Shown here piece by piece: positions 24,501 to 39,500 of a stretch of 64,000 nt of DNA (the first letter of the stretch is position 1; every line of letters begins with the position of its first letter). The notes beneath the pieces were generated by a model. It saw only the letters and a program-made list of their open reading frames with translations, was not told the DNA's origin and made no database searches. Source of the DNA: Stichopus chloronotus (lineage: Eukaryota; Echinodermata; Holothuroidea; Aspidochirotida; Stichopodidae). The DNA lies in NCBI GenBank assembly GCA_021234535.1, contig CM037841.1:13412825-13476824 (forward strand), given 5' to 3'. A program made the position numbers and the translations under genes.

Positions 24501-27500
24501 TCCAATCATATTCAGTGTAGCATTGTCCTAGCAGCAGTAATGCATCCAATCATATTCAGTGTAGCATTGTCCTAGCAGCGCTACTGTATCCAATCATATT
24601 CAGTGTAGCACTGTCCCAGCAGCGGTACTGCATCCAATCATTTTTAGTGTAGCATCGTCAAATTCAGTGTACACTGGGGTGTCTGGGAAATAGGGTCAGA
24701 GGAAGAATTTGAATTCAATAACTGGGAGAAGTTGGTAGAGTATATACTAAATTAGTGTTCCATACAGTGTAAAAACAGTATCTGTAGAATTGACATTACA
24801 ATAAACAAGAAAAGTCAAAACACACAAATACAATGAAAATATTAGTTCGCACAATCCTAACAAAGAGTATAATTCTTTTGACAAAGATTCTAACATCAGA
24901 ATGAAGTTTGCAGCCTTGTGCAGTATATAAGAAAACAATAAAATGACATCTGCTTAAGTATTTCTCAATAATGGCATAATTTGTACATTATAAACTTGTT
25001 GCTAGGGATGCATAAAAATACCATCTTGGTCAAAATGTGTTTATGTTGCAACTCTAATAATCTACACTGACATCAATTTAGAATTTGTGATGTATCTTTA
25101 GAAGCATCTATTATACAACCACTACACATTGACATTATTAATGACTCAAAATTTCCAACTTGAAAAAAAAAATTGTCTAGAGGTGTTGGTCCAATATAAG
25201 CTCTTTATCTTCAGCACTTTTTACACTGAAGGATTGTGCAATGTTGCCAATATCCTCTTGTACTTAGATGAAACATGAAAAAAAATTTACAGATGTTTAT
25301 GTATGAAAATATTTTGGAAGGTTTGAAAAGTTAATTCTAACATTGTCAAATGTACAAAAATTTTGTAATCAGTATCAAAAAATTTTCAAATGTTTATAAA
25401 ATTATTTTGAACACAGCAAAGGATTTTTGAACGTTCAAAAAGTTTAAAAAATGTTTCTTACATGATGACCATACGCTTCTTTTATGTCGTACCTTGTGAT
25501 GGAAAGATATAAAATCAATTCTGACTCCAGTTTCCTTGGTGAAATAGTTGGTACCATTGCTGCAATGTTGCAGGACTTTCCAGCAGATTGGTGACTGAGG
25601 GGGAGTTCTACATCCTCCTGCAGGTCCACCTAACCTCAATGATGGATCAGCATCTTTGAGGCCCTCTGAACAAGCATCATAATAATTCAAAAAACCTGTT
25701 GAATTTAATAATACACAGAACTAAAAATTCAAGGTATACTGTCTGACCTTCACAACTGGTGACACCTACAATTAAAATCACATATTTCAATGTTGTTATA
25801 CATCCAAAGTTTATTTTCAGAGCAACAGCAACAGGGAAATTATAGTCCTAATTAAAATACTCCACAAGGATTCACAAAAAAATTCAGAGTGAAAATCTTC
25901 ACAATGTTTACTTAACATCATCAGCTCTTTCAAAACTGTCATAAAAGTAGAATTTCACCAACTTATGCCTGTTTTAATTTAATTCTGAGTTTACTTGATT
26001 TTTGCTTACTTATCTCTGGTTTAGTTTACTTCTTGAGTTTTCTTGAAACACTGAAGGAACAGAAAATCACTTGATTACATAATGGAACAATCACTTTATT
26101 AAAAGATACCACATATACTACCAAAGCTATTATGTTGGTATCACTGTCCTCTTTACAAACATTCAGCCAGTCAGATATTTGACACTTGACAGAGATAAGT
26201 GCCAAGAAGTACAACCTTGAAAGTTCCCCTCTTCATGGGACTGCCTACACATGCATTGCAAAGAACCAAGTTTGCACTATTTGAATGACTGGCTTCAATG
26301 GACGCAGGAAATGTAAGTGTCAAAGTAGAGCACACTCATATCAGCCCTCTGTTACAGGAAACAAATGAGGTCAGACCAGAGATACATATCTAGGTTTTAT
26401 TGCAAGGGTTTACATAATAACTGAGGAAAGGTAAGCATATACAGTAGTTAGACTGACATTCTACCATCCTGCCTAATTAGCACACAGCATCCCATTGAGG
26501 CAAAGAAACTTTCAAATTTCAATATTACAAGAGGGAATCAGAATGCACAAAAGCATTGTGGTTTCAATGAATTCATCATCAAGAATTATTTTCATGAATC
26601 TCACATATTTAATTCTAGGCAAGGAAGTGTAACATGCTCTGTTATTGTAGTATTATGGTAATATATCATATCACCTACAATGACATCTACTGACCTAAGA
26701 TGATGACTGATGCTGTAGGAAGCCATCTGAACATGCACAACTGCATACTACAGAGATATCCAAACTTCACTGCATACCAAATATCAAACCTGTCCAAGCT
26801 TCCCTTCTTGAAATATCATGTTTAGAAGTTTGTTTTGACTCTTGTTGATCTCAAACAACCTTTGACCTCTATCAAAAACAATAGGCTATTTGCACACAAT
26901 AAGATTTGTCTATAAGATCTGTACAACCTCAATAGGATACACCCACATACTAAACATGCAATCTTCACAGACTTCCATTCTTGACATAGTGTGTTTAAAA
27001 TGTTTTCACTATTTGACCCCTGTCGACCCAAACGACCTTTGACCTCCACCAAACTGTTGGGCTACTTGTGCTTCATAAGGTATACCCACTTACCGATATG
27101 ACATATGTGAAATTTAAACCTAGTGAGATATTGTGATCACAAATTTTTCACTATCTGACCCCACTGATCCCCAAATGAATGTTGACTTCCACCAAAAAAC
27201 AATACACTTCTTGTACTCAATAAGGCTCACATATATACTAAATATGAGATTTGTACAAGCTTCCCATCTTGAGATATCATCAGTGATGTCAACATCCAAA
27301 CATGATTACCAGTATTTTTCACATCAAAAAGAGTATTTTGGACACCAAAAGCATATTTCCCTTAAATGATTCATGTTAAAACATAAGAGGTTAACCAGAA
27401 AGCCAAGAGGCTTAGTGATTCCTTGCCATTATTATACTTTAAATGTCCAAATGCCCTCCTAAGATACTGTGCCCCAGAGAAATTTAGTGTGACACCCCAT

Positions 27501-30500
27501 CTCACTTCAAGCACTGGTCTTTTCTGTATGCAGCATATCATGTGATGTGGCAAAATCTGAATTATCACAACTACGTGAAAGTAATGAAAGCATTAAGACA
27601 GGGTTTAGCTACTGAATATTAGCCTTTTCCTGGTTAGAGTATAAAAGTTTCAAAGTGAAATTTCACATTGCCAAGAATTCTGCAGCAATCTTGTACCTTC
27701 TCTTCAAAAACTGGAGTGATAAAGAGATTGCTGTTACACAAACACACACATATACCGAACCAAAATCACCACTGCATAGATTCCTTGACTGCCTTTGTAA
27801 AGGAAAGAAAAACACTAAGCACAGCAGTTCAAAGTGATTGGCAACATATGGTACTTCTTACTCTAACATAGGCTATTGTACTATTGGCCCAACAATAGAC
27901 TAAACCCAGTTTAGCTAACTATCTGTAGGCAACTTGTTAGGCTAGGCTTGATGTGATTCATTAGGACTAACATTTGCTACACCGATAGCTTTGTCAACTA
28001 CTGTTATTGATGAAATACACCTTTATGTGTATACCGGTTTGTATATTTGTTTCCTGGGCTTGGGCGGCATTCTGTTGTCATTTTTAAAACAAACAACGAT
28101 GGCCGCACTAAGTAATCGTACAGTAATGGGCAGTTTCATGTGCAGCATACAGTATTTCACCTTGTCCACTCTGTATATGGTTCTGTCTCCACAACAGCAT
28201 GTACACTATTTAGTAGCACTGTTACATAGCTGTGCCAGCACTAAAATCATGCCTACATGTGTCACCAGAGTATACCAGTAACAAAACAACATGAAAGTCA
28301 ATATCACTGTATCTTATTGGTTATGTTTGTCCAAAAACAGACCAATGAACACATTTGTTACTGTGCACTTCAGGCAGCAGATCAGGGTCATGATATCGTG
28401 ATCTCTGCTTTACAGGTATAGTCTCATCATCCAGTCGCACTTTTATTTACATTGCTGTGTTAGGAAATTTGATTTCTATACTTTTAGCTATCCGATATCT
28501 GTATTTTAAATGGGCAATGCGTATTCCCATATTTCAAACCAAGTCCGCACATAAAACTATAAAACTGTACTAGCTGGCATCTCTGTATAGTGTTTACAAG
28601 GTTTTCACTATTTGACCCTTTTGACCTATAAATGACCTTTGACCTCCACCAAAAACAATAAGCGTTTTGTCCTTAATAAGGTACACACACATAGTACGTG
28701 TTATATCTGTACAAGTTTCCTGTCTTGAGATATCAAGTTTACAAGATTTTCACAAATTGACCCCTGTTGACCAGAAATGACCTTTGAACTCCACCAACAA
28801 CAATAGGCACCTAGCACTCAACGTGGTACACCCACAATTTAAATATGAGATCCATCCAAGCTTCGCTTGTTGAGATATTGTGTTTACACAATTTGACCCC
28901 GTTGACCACAAATGACCTTTGGTCATCTGTAGAAGTTGTCCTTCTTAAGATATTGAGTTTACACGTTTCTCAATATTTGACCTCTGTTGACTTCAAATGA
29001 CCTTTGACCTCCACCTAAAAACAGGCTTCTTGTCCTCAGTAAGGCTCACTCAATTACCAAATATAAGATCTGTACAAGTTTCCCTGCTTGATATATTGTG
29101 TTTATAAGGTCTTCCCTATTTGACTATTGTTGATGCCAAAAGACCTTTGACCTCCACCAAAAACAAAAGGCTTCTTGTACTCATTATGGTTCACTCACAC
29201 ACCAAATATGAGACCTGTACAAGCGTCCCGTCTTGAGATATCGTATTTACAAGGTGGGCATCACAAACATACACACATACACACACGCCATCCATATTGT
29301 ACGGCAAGGAATCAAAAATGTGGCATTGTTTTTCAGGATTAATTCAAAAGCTCTTGTAACAGAGTAATACTATCTGATTTTCTGCTAAAATTATCCTAAA
29401 AATTCCTCAATTAGTTGGGACTACCAAACTTTTACAAGTTAATGCATTTTTAAGTCTATTACAGTTTGGAATACAAACAAATGGAATCATCAAAACATCA
29501 CACTTTGCATGAAATGTGAATAATTTATATGAGTGACAGTAAAAAAAGAACCTCATATTAGGATAGTGTCATGGTTCTTTCAATTTGTTTTTCCAAAAGA
29601 TGCAAAATTAGACTTTAACTTTATACCCTCTACTTCAATTGACTCTTTCTATGTAAGATAATCATATCACAACACTCACTTCAGACTCTGACCTGATTAT
29701 TACTGTAAAAATATACCTTGAACTGTAAACATAAGACCATCAAAGTCTTTATGATCTGGCTCATTCCAAGTTTCAAAGTTCCACTCAGAGACATAATTCA
29801 GGCCATAGATTCCTGAAAATTGGAAAAAAAAAAGGAAGGAAAATGGAAAATCCCAACTTTGCAAGGAACTGGCATATTCTAAAATCTGAGCTACTGTACT
29901 TCTAGTGACTCTTGCCAATTTTTGTGGTACTGTAAGAGGAGGAGGCAAACACTTCATAGACAACTGCTGGAGAAAGATACCTCGGGGCAAGAAATTAATG
30001 CTTGATGATCACCATGCTTGCAAACATTTTTAAATTGCATACATGTGTGATTATGTGTGATTAAGCACGTGTCATTAAAAGAATACCCCAAACCATCCCA
30101 AACTACATGTCACAAACAGAGAATATTCAGTATTTCATACAAGCCATTTACTCATAAAAGTAACACCCACTTGGTCCACAAAGATATTGAAACAGCAATG
30201 CACTTTAATGTAAATAACTTATGAGACAGGCTCATGTACAATTCATAATCATGGCTTGATGACGCTTAAGTTGCACAAAAGTTTTTTTGTTCGTTGTTTC
30301 TATATAAAAGAAGGTGTGGTTAAGGAGACACTGTGACTAAAAACAGTGTGAGGCTAAGAAGAGCATGCAGTTAAGAAAAGGCTTTGGCTATGATGGAGAG
30401 TCTGCAGCTATCGACAGTACTGTGGCTAACAATTGCTTGCAGATATGTACAATGTGTGGCTAAGGAGAGCTTGTGGCTATGGACGGTACTGTGGCTAACA

Positions 30501-33500
30501 ATACCTTGCAGCTATGTACGGCATGTGGCGAAGGAAAGCTTGTGGCTATGGATGGTACTGTGGCTAACGATAGCTTGTGCTATGCACAGCGTGTGGCTAA
30601 GGAGAGCTTGTGGCTATGGACGGTACTGTGGCTAACGATAGTTTGTGCTATGTACAGCGTGTGGCTAAGGAGAGCTGGCAGCTATGTACATTGTGTGGTT
30701 AAGGCTTTGCAGCTATGGACAGTGCTGTGGCTAAGGAGAGAATGTTGTTAGAAACAGTGTATAATGATAGCATGAGGTTCAAAGAGTTACTGTAGGCTAA
30801 GGAGAGCATGTGGGTTTGAAGAGTCTTTAAGTCTACAGAGAGCGTGCAGCTAAACACAGTCTGTGGTTAAAGCCGACAGTGTGCATAGCTAAGGATAGTG
30901 TGTGACAAAGCAGAGCCTATGGCCAGAGAACTTCTGCTATGAAGGACAGTGGGTAAGGTGAATCTTTGGGCATCCAGGAGAGTGTGTGGGTGAGTTTTTG
31001 GACATCCAGGAGAGTGTATGGGTGAATCTTTGGACATCCAGAAGAGTGTGTGGGTGAGTCTTTGGACATCCAGGAGAGTGTGTGGGTGAGTCTTTGGACA
31101 TCCAGGAGAGTGTGTGGGTGAGTCTTTGGACATCCAGGAGAGTGTGTGGGTGAGTCTTTGGACATCCAGGAGAGTGTGTGGGTGAGTCTTTGGACATCCA
31201 GGAGAGTGTATGGGTGAGTCTTTGGACATCCAGGAGAGTGTATGGGTGAATCTTTGGACATCCAGGAGAGTGTGTGGGTGAGTCTTTGGACATCCAGGAG
31301 AGTGTATGGGTGAGTCTTAGGACATCCAGGAGAGTGTGTGGGTGAGTCTAATTTGGACATCCAGGAGAGTGTGTGGGTGAGTCTTAGGACATCCAGGAGA
31401 GTGTATGGGTGAGTCTTAGGACATCCAGGAGAGTGTGTGGGTGAGTCTAATTTGGACATCCAGGAGAGTGTATGGGTGAATCTTTGGACATCCAGGAGAG
31501 TGTATGGGTGAATCTTTGGACATCCAGGAGAGTGTATGGGTGAATCTTTGGACATCCAGGAGAGTGTATGGGTGAGTCTTTGGACATCCAGGAGAGTGTG
31601 TGGGTGAGTCTAATTTGGACATCCAGGAGAGTGTGTGGGTGAGTCTTAGGACATCCAGGAGAGTGTATGGGTGAATCTTTGGACATCCAGGAGAGTGTAT
31701 GGGTGAGTCTTTGGACATCCAGGAGAGTGTATGGGTGAATCTTTGGACATCCAGGAGAGTGTGTGGGTGAATCTTTGGACATCCAGGAGAGTGTGTGGGT
31801 GAGTCTTTGGACATCCAGGAGAGTGTATGGGTGAATCTTTGGACATCCAGGAGAGTGTATGGGTGAGTCTTAGGACATCCAGGAGAGTGTATGGGTGAAT
31901 CTTTGGACATCCAGGAGAGTGTATGGGTGAATCTTTGGACATCCAGGAGAGTGTATGGGTGAGTCTAATTTGGACATCCAGGAGAGTGTGTGGGTGAGTC
32001 TTAGGACATCCAGGAGAGTGTATGGGTGAATCTTTGGACATCCAGGAGAGTGTATGGGTGAATCTTTGGACATCCAGGAGAGTGTATGGGTGAGTCTTAG
32101 GACATCCAGGAGAGTGTATGGGTGAATCTTTGGACATCCAGGAGAGTGTGTGGGTGAGTTTTTGTATAGACAGGAGAGTGTGTTGGTAAAACAAGTCTTT
32201 GGATGTACAGTACATGCAGGAGAGTGTGTGTCCTTCAATGAATGTTATGCAATCATGTAGCATCTTTACAAAGCAGTCTGATACAATATGTTAAACTGTG
32301 CTGAGATCTACTGGTAATGAAATCTCATTCTGTCCTTTTAATATGTTTGGCAGCAAAGATAGGGTTGTAGAAAAGAAGTCAATCTCTTAATTGTTTGACT
32401 GCAGGGAAGGAATGGAACCATCTCGTCATTCCAGTTTGCAAACAATAATTATCAAAGATTTATCAATACTTACTGATAGCACAAGTCATATCTTACCTAC
32501 ATGGTAATTACTTTTATCATGGCAGTCAATTTTGAGATACCTTGGAGTTCATGGTTTACTCATAAACCAACAAGGATAAACTATGGATTTTATACAGTAT
32601 GGCTAAAATCACTCTTATCCACAAACAGTGTAAGTATGTTGAAGATTTTAAATAAAGTTGCTATCATTGTGTGCTGCAAATAACACCAGAATTACAGACA
32701 AAGCAGAAATGTGAAGACTGTAAGGGGAAAAAAGTATTAAAATGATGAGTTATTTAAATCATTACCCACAGAAAAACAATTGTAACTGCAAAATGCTGGA
32801 AGCATTCCAACAAGATCTTACCTATATACCTCTCTGCAATAGCTTGCACCAGTTGTTTCCATTGATGTACCTGTGTATCATTTTCAAAGTCTGTAAAATA
32901 GTTAGATGGGTTACCCATGATCTCAAAGCCTGGTTTTAAATTGTTACGCCAGAGATGATGTACAAGTTGGTCTAAATACGTGAAATTGTAGGTCAGGTCA
33001 GCTCCCTGCGAATTGCTGCACAGACATAGATTAAAGTGATTTGTGTACATTGAAATTTCATGCAAAAATATGTACTAAGTCTTCAAATTACAATTTTCAA
33101 ACAATAATGGAAAATAAATAGGTATCAGGTAAATTTTGATAAATTTTGCCATGTTATTTCAAAACTTCTAACATAATGACAAAAAGTGTAAAAATACAAT
33201 ACAATAGTTGACAGTTTTCAGCTTACAGTAACCATGTGTTTCTTTGAAAAGTCCATGAGAATTTTATTACTTATGAATATTCAGTTAGACAAACAGCGGA
33301 TCACTGATGCTGTACATAGTGAGTTGATCAGTTTGTAGGTTTTTTTTTTCGTTTTGTTTTGTTTTGCAAGTATTGTACAGCACCAATACTTGAGATTGAA
33401 CATTTTTGATATGCCAGAGAAACATGTACTGTACTGTATATACAGGGGTAAATTCATTATGCAGGCACCTACCATAGAAACTTTAATTTTCAAATATGTG

Positions 33501-36500
33501 ATTTCTGTTTCTTAATACTGTTTTTATACCATTTCTTTTGCCTTTCAAAGAGGTTATTGTCTTCATTTACCTACTGGTAATGACATTCTATTCCTGAACA
33601 ATCTTGTGTGTACAGTATTATGTTTGAAGAAAGAAAAGTTCAGGATAAAACACAGATCTTAATCCTCCTGGTTTTCTGTACACAAGCAATCACAATGTAT
33701 GGTTTTGAGATGAGTCCAGTATTTCAGAAAGCAGAGAAAGGCAGGCTACAAAGGTGGATGCAGCAACAAATACACAATGGACCATTTCTATAATTTATGG
33801 AAATTTATGGAATTCATAAACCTTAAAATTCTCATTGCAGACATTAATCATGCCTTGTATAAAATGCAATCCTACATCCATAAACGATCTACATAACGAA
33901 AGTGTATGAAGTCCATCGAAGAATGATTATCTCTGTTAATTAAATTTCTGATCCTTGTTTTGTGATCTTCATTTTGGAGGTTTGCGAAGCAGGGCATTTT
34001 CCACAAGACACCACAAAACAATTGAAGACTTTTTGATTGCACCATCAGTACACTGAATAAGAATGATTATGCCACAGGGATGCATGAAACCTATGCAGCC
34101 AGCTATCTAATTGAGTGCTTCACAATCTTATTTGCTTCCAGATCTCCTTAATGACTCCAAAGTGAAGACAAAACGATCTGAGGCAATTTGAATAAGCCAC
34201 CAGTACATTCTGACTATAGAATCTATGTGTAATAGTGTCTGTCTCCAAACAAAGATTTATTTAACGTGGCTTCCATATATGTTGAATAATCTTTCTTGTG
34301 CTACATCATATAAGCAAAAACCTCTCTGTCCATGTAACACATACATGACAACCTATTTGGTCTACAGTACATCACAGGATCCAGATCTTCTCACTCTCTG
34401 ACTTTGTTTTGAGGATTTGTGTAAAATGGATATCTTAAACAAAATATTCCAAAGCAATGATACAGCACATGAGTATGTAAGTTGATTTATACATTTTATG
34501 AAATGAAACAAACAGTTGTGAACTGTCAGCAGATAATCATCACATTTGGGCAATATGGGTTTGATGATGGCATTTCAATAGAAATTAAATGTTGTGAAAA
34601 AACAGTGCATTTAGTGGACTGTACAGACACATAAAGTGTAAAGGTATGAACTCAGTACAAAAAGTATGCTGTCCATAATAGTAAATGATTTGCAATGGAT
34701 TGTAACTGGCATGAATAGTCCAGCATGACCCTTCATACAGCACTTCAACTTTATTATTACATTATGTAACCAGAAAGCCAAGAGGAATTGTGGTTTTGAC
34801 CATTTAATTATCAGCATTTTAAATCTGGCATGTTGCATAGGGTGCGGATACATTGACCCCAAATGACCTTTGACCTCCACCAAAAACGATAGTTTGCGTG
34901 TGCTCAATAAAGTACACCTACATACTACATATATGTCCAAGCTTCCCTTCTTGAGATATTGTTTTTACAAGGTGGACATCACATACATACACACATACCC
35001 ATACACACACCTCAGTATGAATGCAAAGGTTACTATTATCATGAAAACCAAAAAGGCTTTCAAATGCATTTCCTTACAGTGACAATCTGTTTCAGTCCAC
35101 AAATTCAAACAATTGGTGGTTCCAAACAGGGATTACATCAAAAAGTCTTTTTGTGGTCTTCCTTTTGGAGATTACCCTATTATGCAAATCTCCCAAAGAC
35201 GGAAAAACAACTGACAGCAAGCAAAGAAATGTACAATACTATATGTTGGATGCTTTGAGTGTAGGATGTAATTAAACATAGGAGTGATTATGCAGATTGT
35301 TTATGGGGGTGGTACTGCATAGTAGACATAACTACAAGACATTTTACATTACTAACAGTATAGAGGCACATACTATCTGTGTTGTATAACATTAAGACAA
35401 ATACCCAAGTGAGTCCATAGTACTGGGAAGACTTTGCTACTATTATATTACCAAGACATCATCTGAATATATGTGTTTAATATAAGACCTTCAGGGATGA
35501 CTAAGTTCAAAAGTCTTCATTTTGTGTTCTCCATTTTGGAGATTTCTACATTATGCAAATCTCCAAAAGGATTAAGGCCAAAAAACCAAGGCCTGAAAGT
35601 TGACAGTGGAATATACATCCCATTGTTATGCAATTTGGGTTACGTTTCACATTCCCTATGTGACAGATTGCATCAATGTAATCTTTGTTGTGGGCAGTTC
35701 CAAGCGTTATACCGTGACATTTTGAAAATTTCTCCATGAGTCAAGTGGCTCTAGCACACATTTTGTTATCGATTACTGAGCAAATGACACAACATAATAA
35801 CTGAAGCTATGGTCCCTCATAATAGGTGACAAAGTTTTGAATTATCTTGTATATTTATGAAATATGGATAATAAATCATGGTTGTTATACCGTGACGTAA
35901 AATGGATGTATGACATTGTTACCTAAAAATGTATGCTCAGAACTCTGTGAAGTTTAAAAATGTACCAATTCAAGAATACTCTTGTTATTTTCTGTAATGT
36001 CTTAGCTACAATATGACACCTAACATGTGATAATTGATTCATTAATCGGGAAGTTATGTAATGAAAACTCAACAAAAGAACTGTTATACTGTGACTGTTA
36101 TATGGTGACAAATGAATCTAACACACAAAGTCAATGTAAAATTAAGTCATGAATGGAAATGATTGAATTATTTTATGTTCCAGTGGCCTTCGTGGTCTAA
36201 AGTTTCTCACATCTGTCTCACAATACCTATAATGAATATTCAACATTCCTTATATGAAGAACAAAGGATTCCTGAATTTTATGGCATGAAAAACAAAAAT
36301 AGCACAGCGTGATACTGTCACACGGTAGCACCACAGTGCATAAGTCAGTGACAGTTTCTGTCATACACCTCACCTAAAAATGATTCCAAGTTTTTAACAT
36401 TTCAAATGTTAACATGTGCTACTATACAGTATACCTAAAAATAAAAGTTTAACCTCAAAATTATAATATAAATCAATCAACGAGGGAAAAAGTAAGGAAA

Positions 36501-39500
36501 TATAAATGAAGCTTGCATGACTTTCAAATATAAATTTAAAGTTTTTGGCTCAATTGTAACTTAAAGTGCAATCAATAAGACAGAAGATTATAAAATACAA
36601 ACTAACTTGCAATAAGGTGATTCTCAAACAAGATAAAAGTTTGGGAGTCAAGCTTTAAGCACAATGAAAAAGATAAAGGGTAGCAAAGAAATTGTATTTT
36701 TTCATTAATTTGATGAGTTTTGTAATGGCACTTTATTGAACCCCTAATTCAATCCTTATTCCTTTGTTTTAACTCTCTTGAACGGAACGCAATAGTCTGC
36801 CTTTGAGTTCGAGCAAATCATAACTCAAAGGAGGCACTATCAGAAAATAGAAAAGTTTAAATCTTCTTTGGGTTGTTTGTTTGTTTTTTTTGGTTTGAGC
36901 ATAAATGATCAGACTAACTGAGACTGAATACATGTCACTTCCATAGCTGGTCAGACCATGCAACCATCAGCCCTGAAGTTCAGTGAGACTGCCTAAAACC
37001 GACTTCGGTTTCAGGTGGTCTAAGTTATTTGGTCATGGTTTTGAGCGGTCTGTGCTCACTTTTAGTTTGTAACCTTGTCGGAGAATGAGAAGTTGGATAT
37101 CCCAAATTTGTATGCAAGTTAATAGAAGTTTATCAAGGTACAACGTTAAACCATGACAAACTTTAATTAGTGATAATTAATTAAAGGGAAATAGATGAAC
37201 GTCAACTGTGCACATGTTTGAAGAGTATTGATGTTCTAGATTTGAAAACAAAATATCACTGTAATTTGTCATTTTTTAAAGGAATTATTGGAGAAATATA
37301 AATATTCACCGTTATACTGTGACATACTTTCATGATTTTGTATGCAAGTCAATGGCACGTCACAGTATAACATTATACCATGACAAACTTTAATTAGTGA
37401 TAATTAATTAAAGGGAAATAGATTAGGTTCAATTTTGCATATGTTTCAAGGGTACTGATGTTCTAGATTTGAAAACCAAAGATCACTGCAATTTGTTGCC
37501 TCTTACAGGAATTATGGGAAAAATATCAATATTCACCGTTATACTGTGACAAATTTTCAGGAAATTTAATTGGGGTGAATGAACTGTCCAGAACAAATTA
37601 TTAAACCCAAACAATGTTGCTACTTTGTTACTCTCTGGAGCCATATACACACATAAGTACCTAAGTTTCAAAACATCTTTGTTGATTATCCATGTGAATA
37701 ACACACCATTTCTGAGTTTGTGACAATAATTTTATCATTATTGTTATACAATGTTTACAGGTTATCACAGTACTGTCTCTATTGACCTCCACCCAAAAAC
37801 TATAGGGTTCTTCCTCTCAATATGACAAACCTACATATTAAGTATGGAGATATCGTGTGCACAAGGTTTTCACTATTTGACCACTGGTGACCCAGATGAC
37901 CTTTGACCTCCACCCAATTACAATAGGCTTTTTTCTCTCAATATGACAAACCTACCAACCACGTATGAAGGGTATCCATTATTCCTATCTGGAGATATCG
38001 CGTGCACAAGGTTTTCACTATATGACCTCTGGTGACCCCAGATGACCTTTGACCTCCACCACAAACGATAGGGTTCTTCTTCTCAATATGACAAGCTTAC
38101 ATACTAAATATGAAGAGTATTCATCATTCCTATCTGGAGGTATTGCATGCCCAAGGTTTTCACTATTTGACCTCTTGTGACCAAGATGATCTTTGACCTC
38201 CATCAAAAAGAACAGAGTTCTTCCTCTCAATATTGCAAACCTGCATACAAAGTATGAAGAGTATCCATCATTCCTATCTGGAGATATCATGTGCAAAAGC
38301 TAAGTGTCACAAACACACACACATACACGCACACATACATACATACATACACATGCCATCATCACCGCACAGGTTTCTCTTTTCATCGAAACCCAAAAAA
38401 CAGGTACAGGTATTAGAATGTGAAACAAGGATAGCGGGGATAAAAACCGGGAGAGTTGACAGGTCTGCATTCCCCACTCCTACCCTTCTTTAGATATAGT
38501 GCTTACAAGCTTTGCAAATAGTTTGACCTCTGGTAATGTCATATGACCTTTGATCTCCAACAAAATCAATAGGGATCATCTAATCAATATGGCCAACCCT
38601 CACATCAAGTGTGAGATTATTGAAGGATACCATTCTTGAGATATTGTTTACAAGGTTTTCACAGTTTGACCTCTGATGACCCCAAGGGACCTTGACCTCC
38701 ACTAAAAATAAGATGGATCATCTACCAGGGATGTAAGTGCAGGGTAAAAAAAAATACTGAAAATAGGTTGTACAGGTGAATGCCATCCTGGGGGTGGGGT
38801 ATAAGGGGAGGTGGTGTCCCCCTCCCCTTTTGAAAATGTTTGCTGTCAGGAGAGAGCTGAGGTGCAAAATGGTGGACTGTAATTTCATTATTTGGAATAC
38901 ACTCATGTCCCAGAGAATTCCATTTTTATGTTATTTTTGGTTCATTTAGACTGTTATATGTACAGTTGGCAAAAAAACGGCTGGAATACAGGGGAAATAC
39001 GGAGGTATCAGCCAATTTTAAAAAATACGGAATTCCGTACTAATACCGAAAACTTACATCCCTGATCTACTCACTATGGCAAAACCACAAACCACGTATG
39101 AGATCAGTCATGGTTACCCTCCTTGAGATATCATATTCACAAGCAAAGCATCACATACATGCATACACCCACCCACACACCCACCCACCCAAGGCATCAT
39201 TCCTTTGACCTTGGTAAGCATAGCTCCCCAGTTCCGAGAGGCTAGATGCGGGTCGACACCTAATCTGTCCGATGGTGAATCGCCGCCCACTGGGGAAGGG
39301 TTTAAGGAGAACAGGTGTCCAACTCGAAATTTTTGTCGTGAAGTTTAGGAGTGTCTATAGGCAAAATGGTAGCACTTTTTGTGTCAGTCAACACAATTTC
39401 TCTAGGTTACCGCCAAAAAATTTGTTAAGCATGCCTGAGAATCTTTTTCCTTTTTTTCCTCTTTGCCTCTTATGGAGATGTGAAATGCGGGTTTTTCAAA

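Noticed and set aside
30867..32263. Very long overlapping open frames (up to 212 codons) with [13 protein letters not shown] repeats
   Set aside because: They come from a 32-bp repeat lacking stops in all phases inside an IDUA intron. No start context, splice signals or non-repeat sequence supports a gene.
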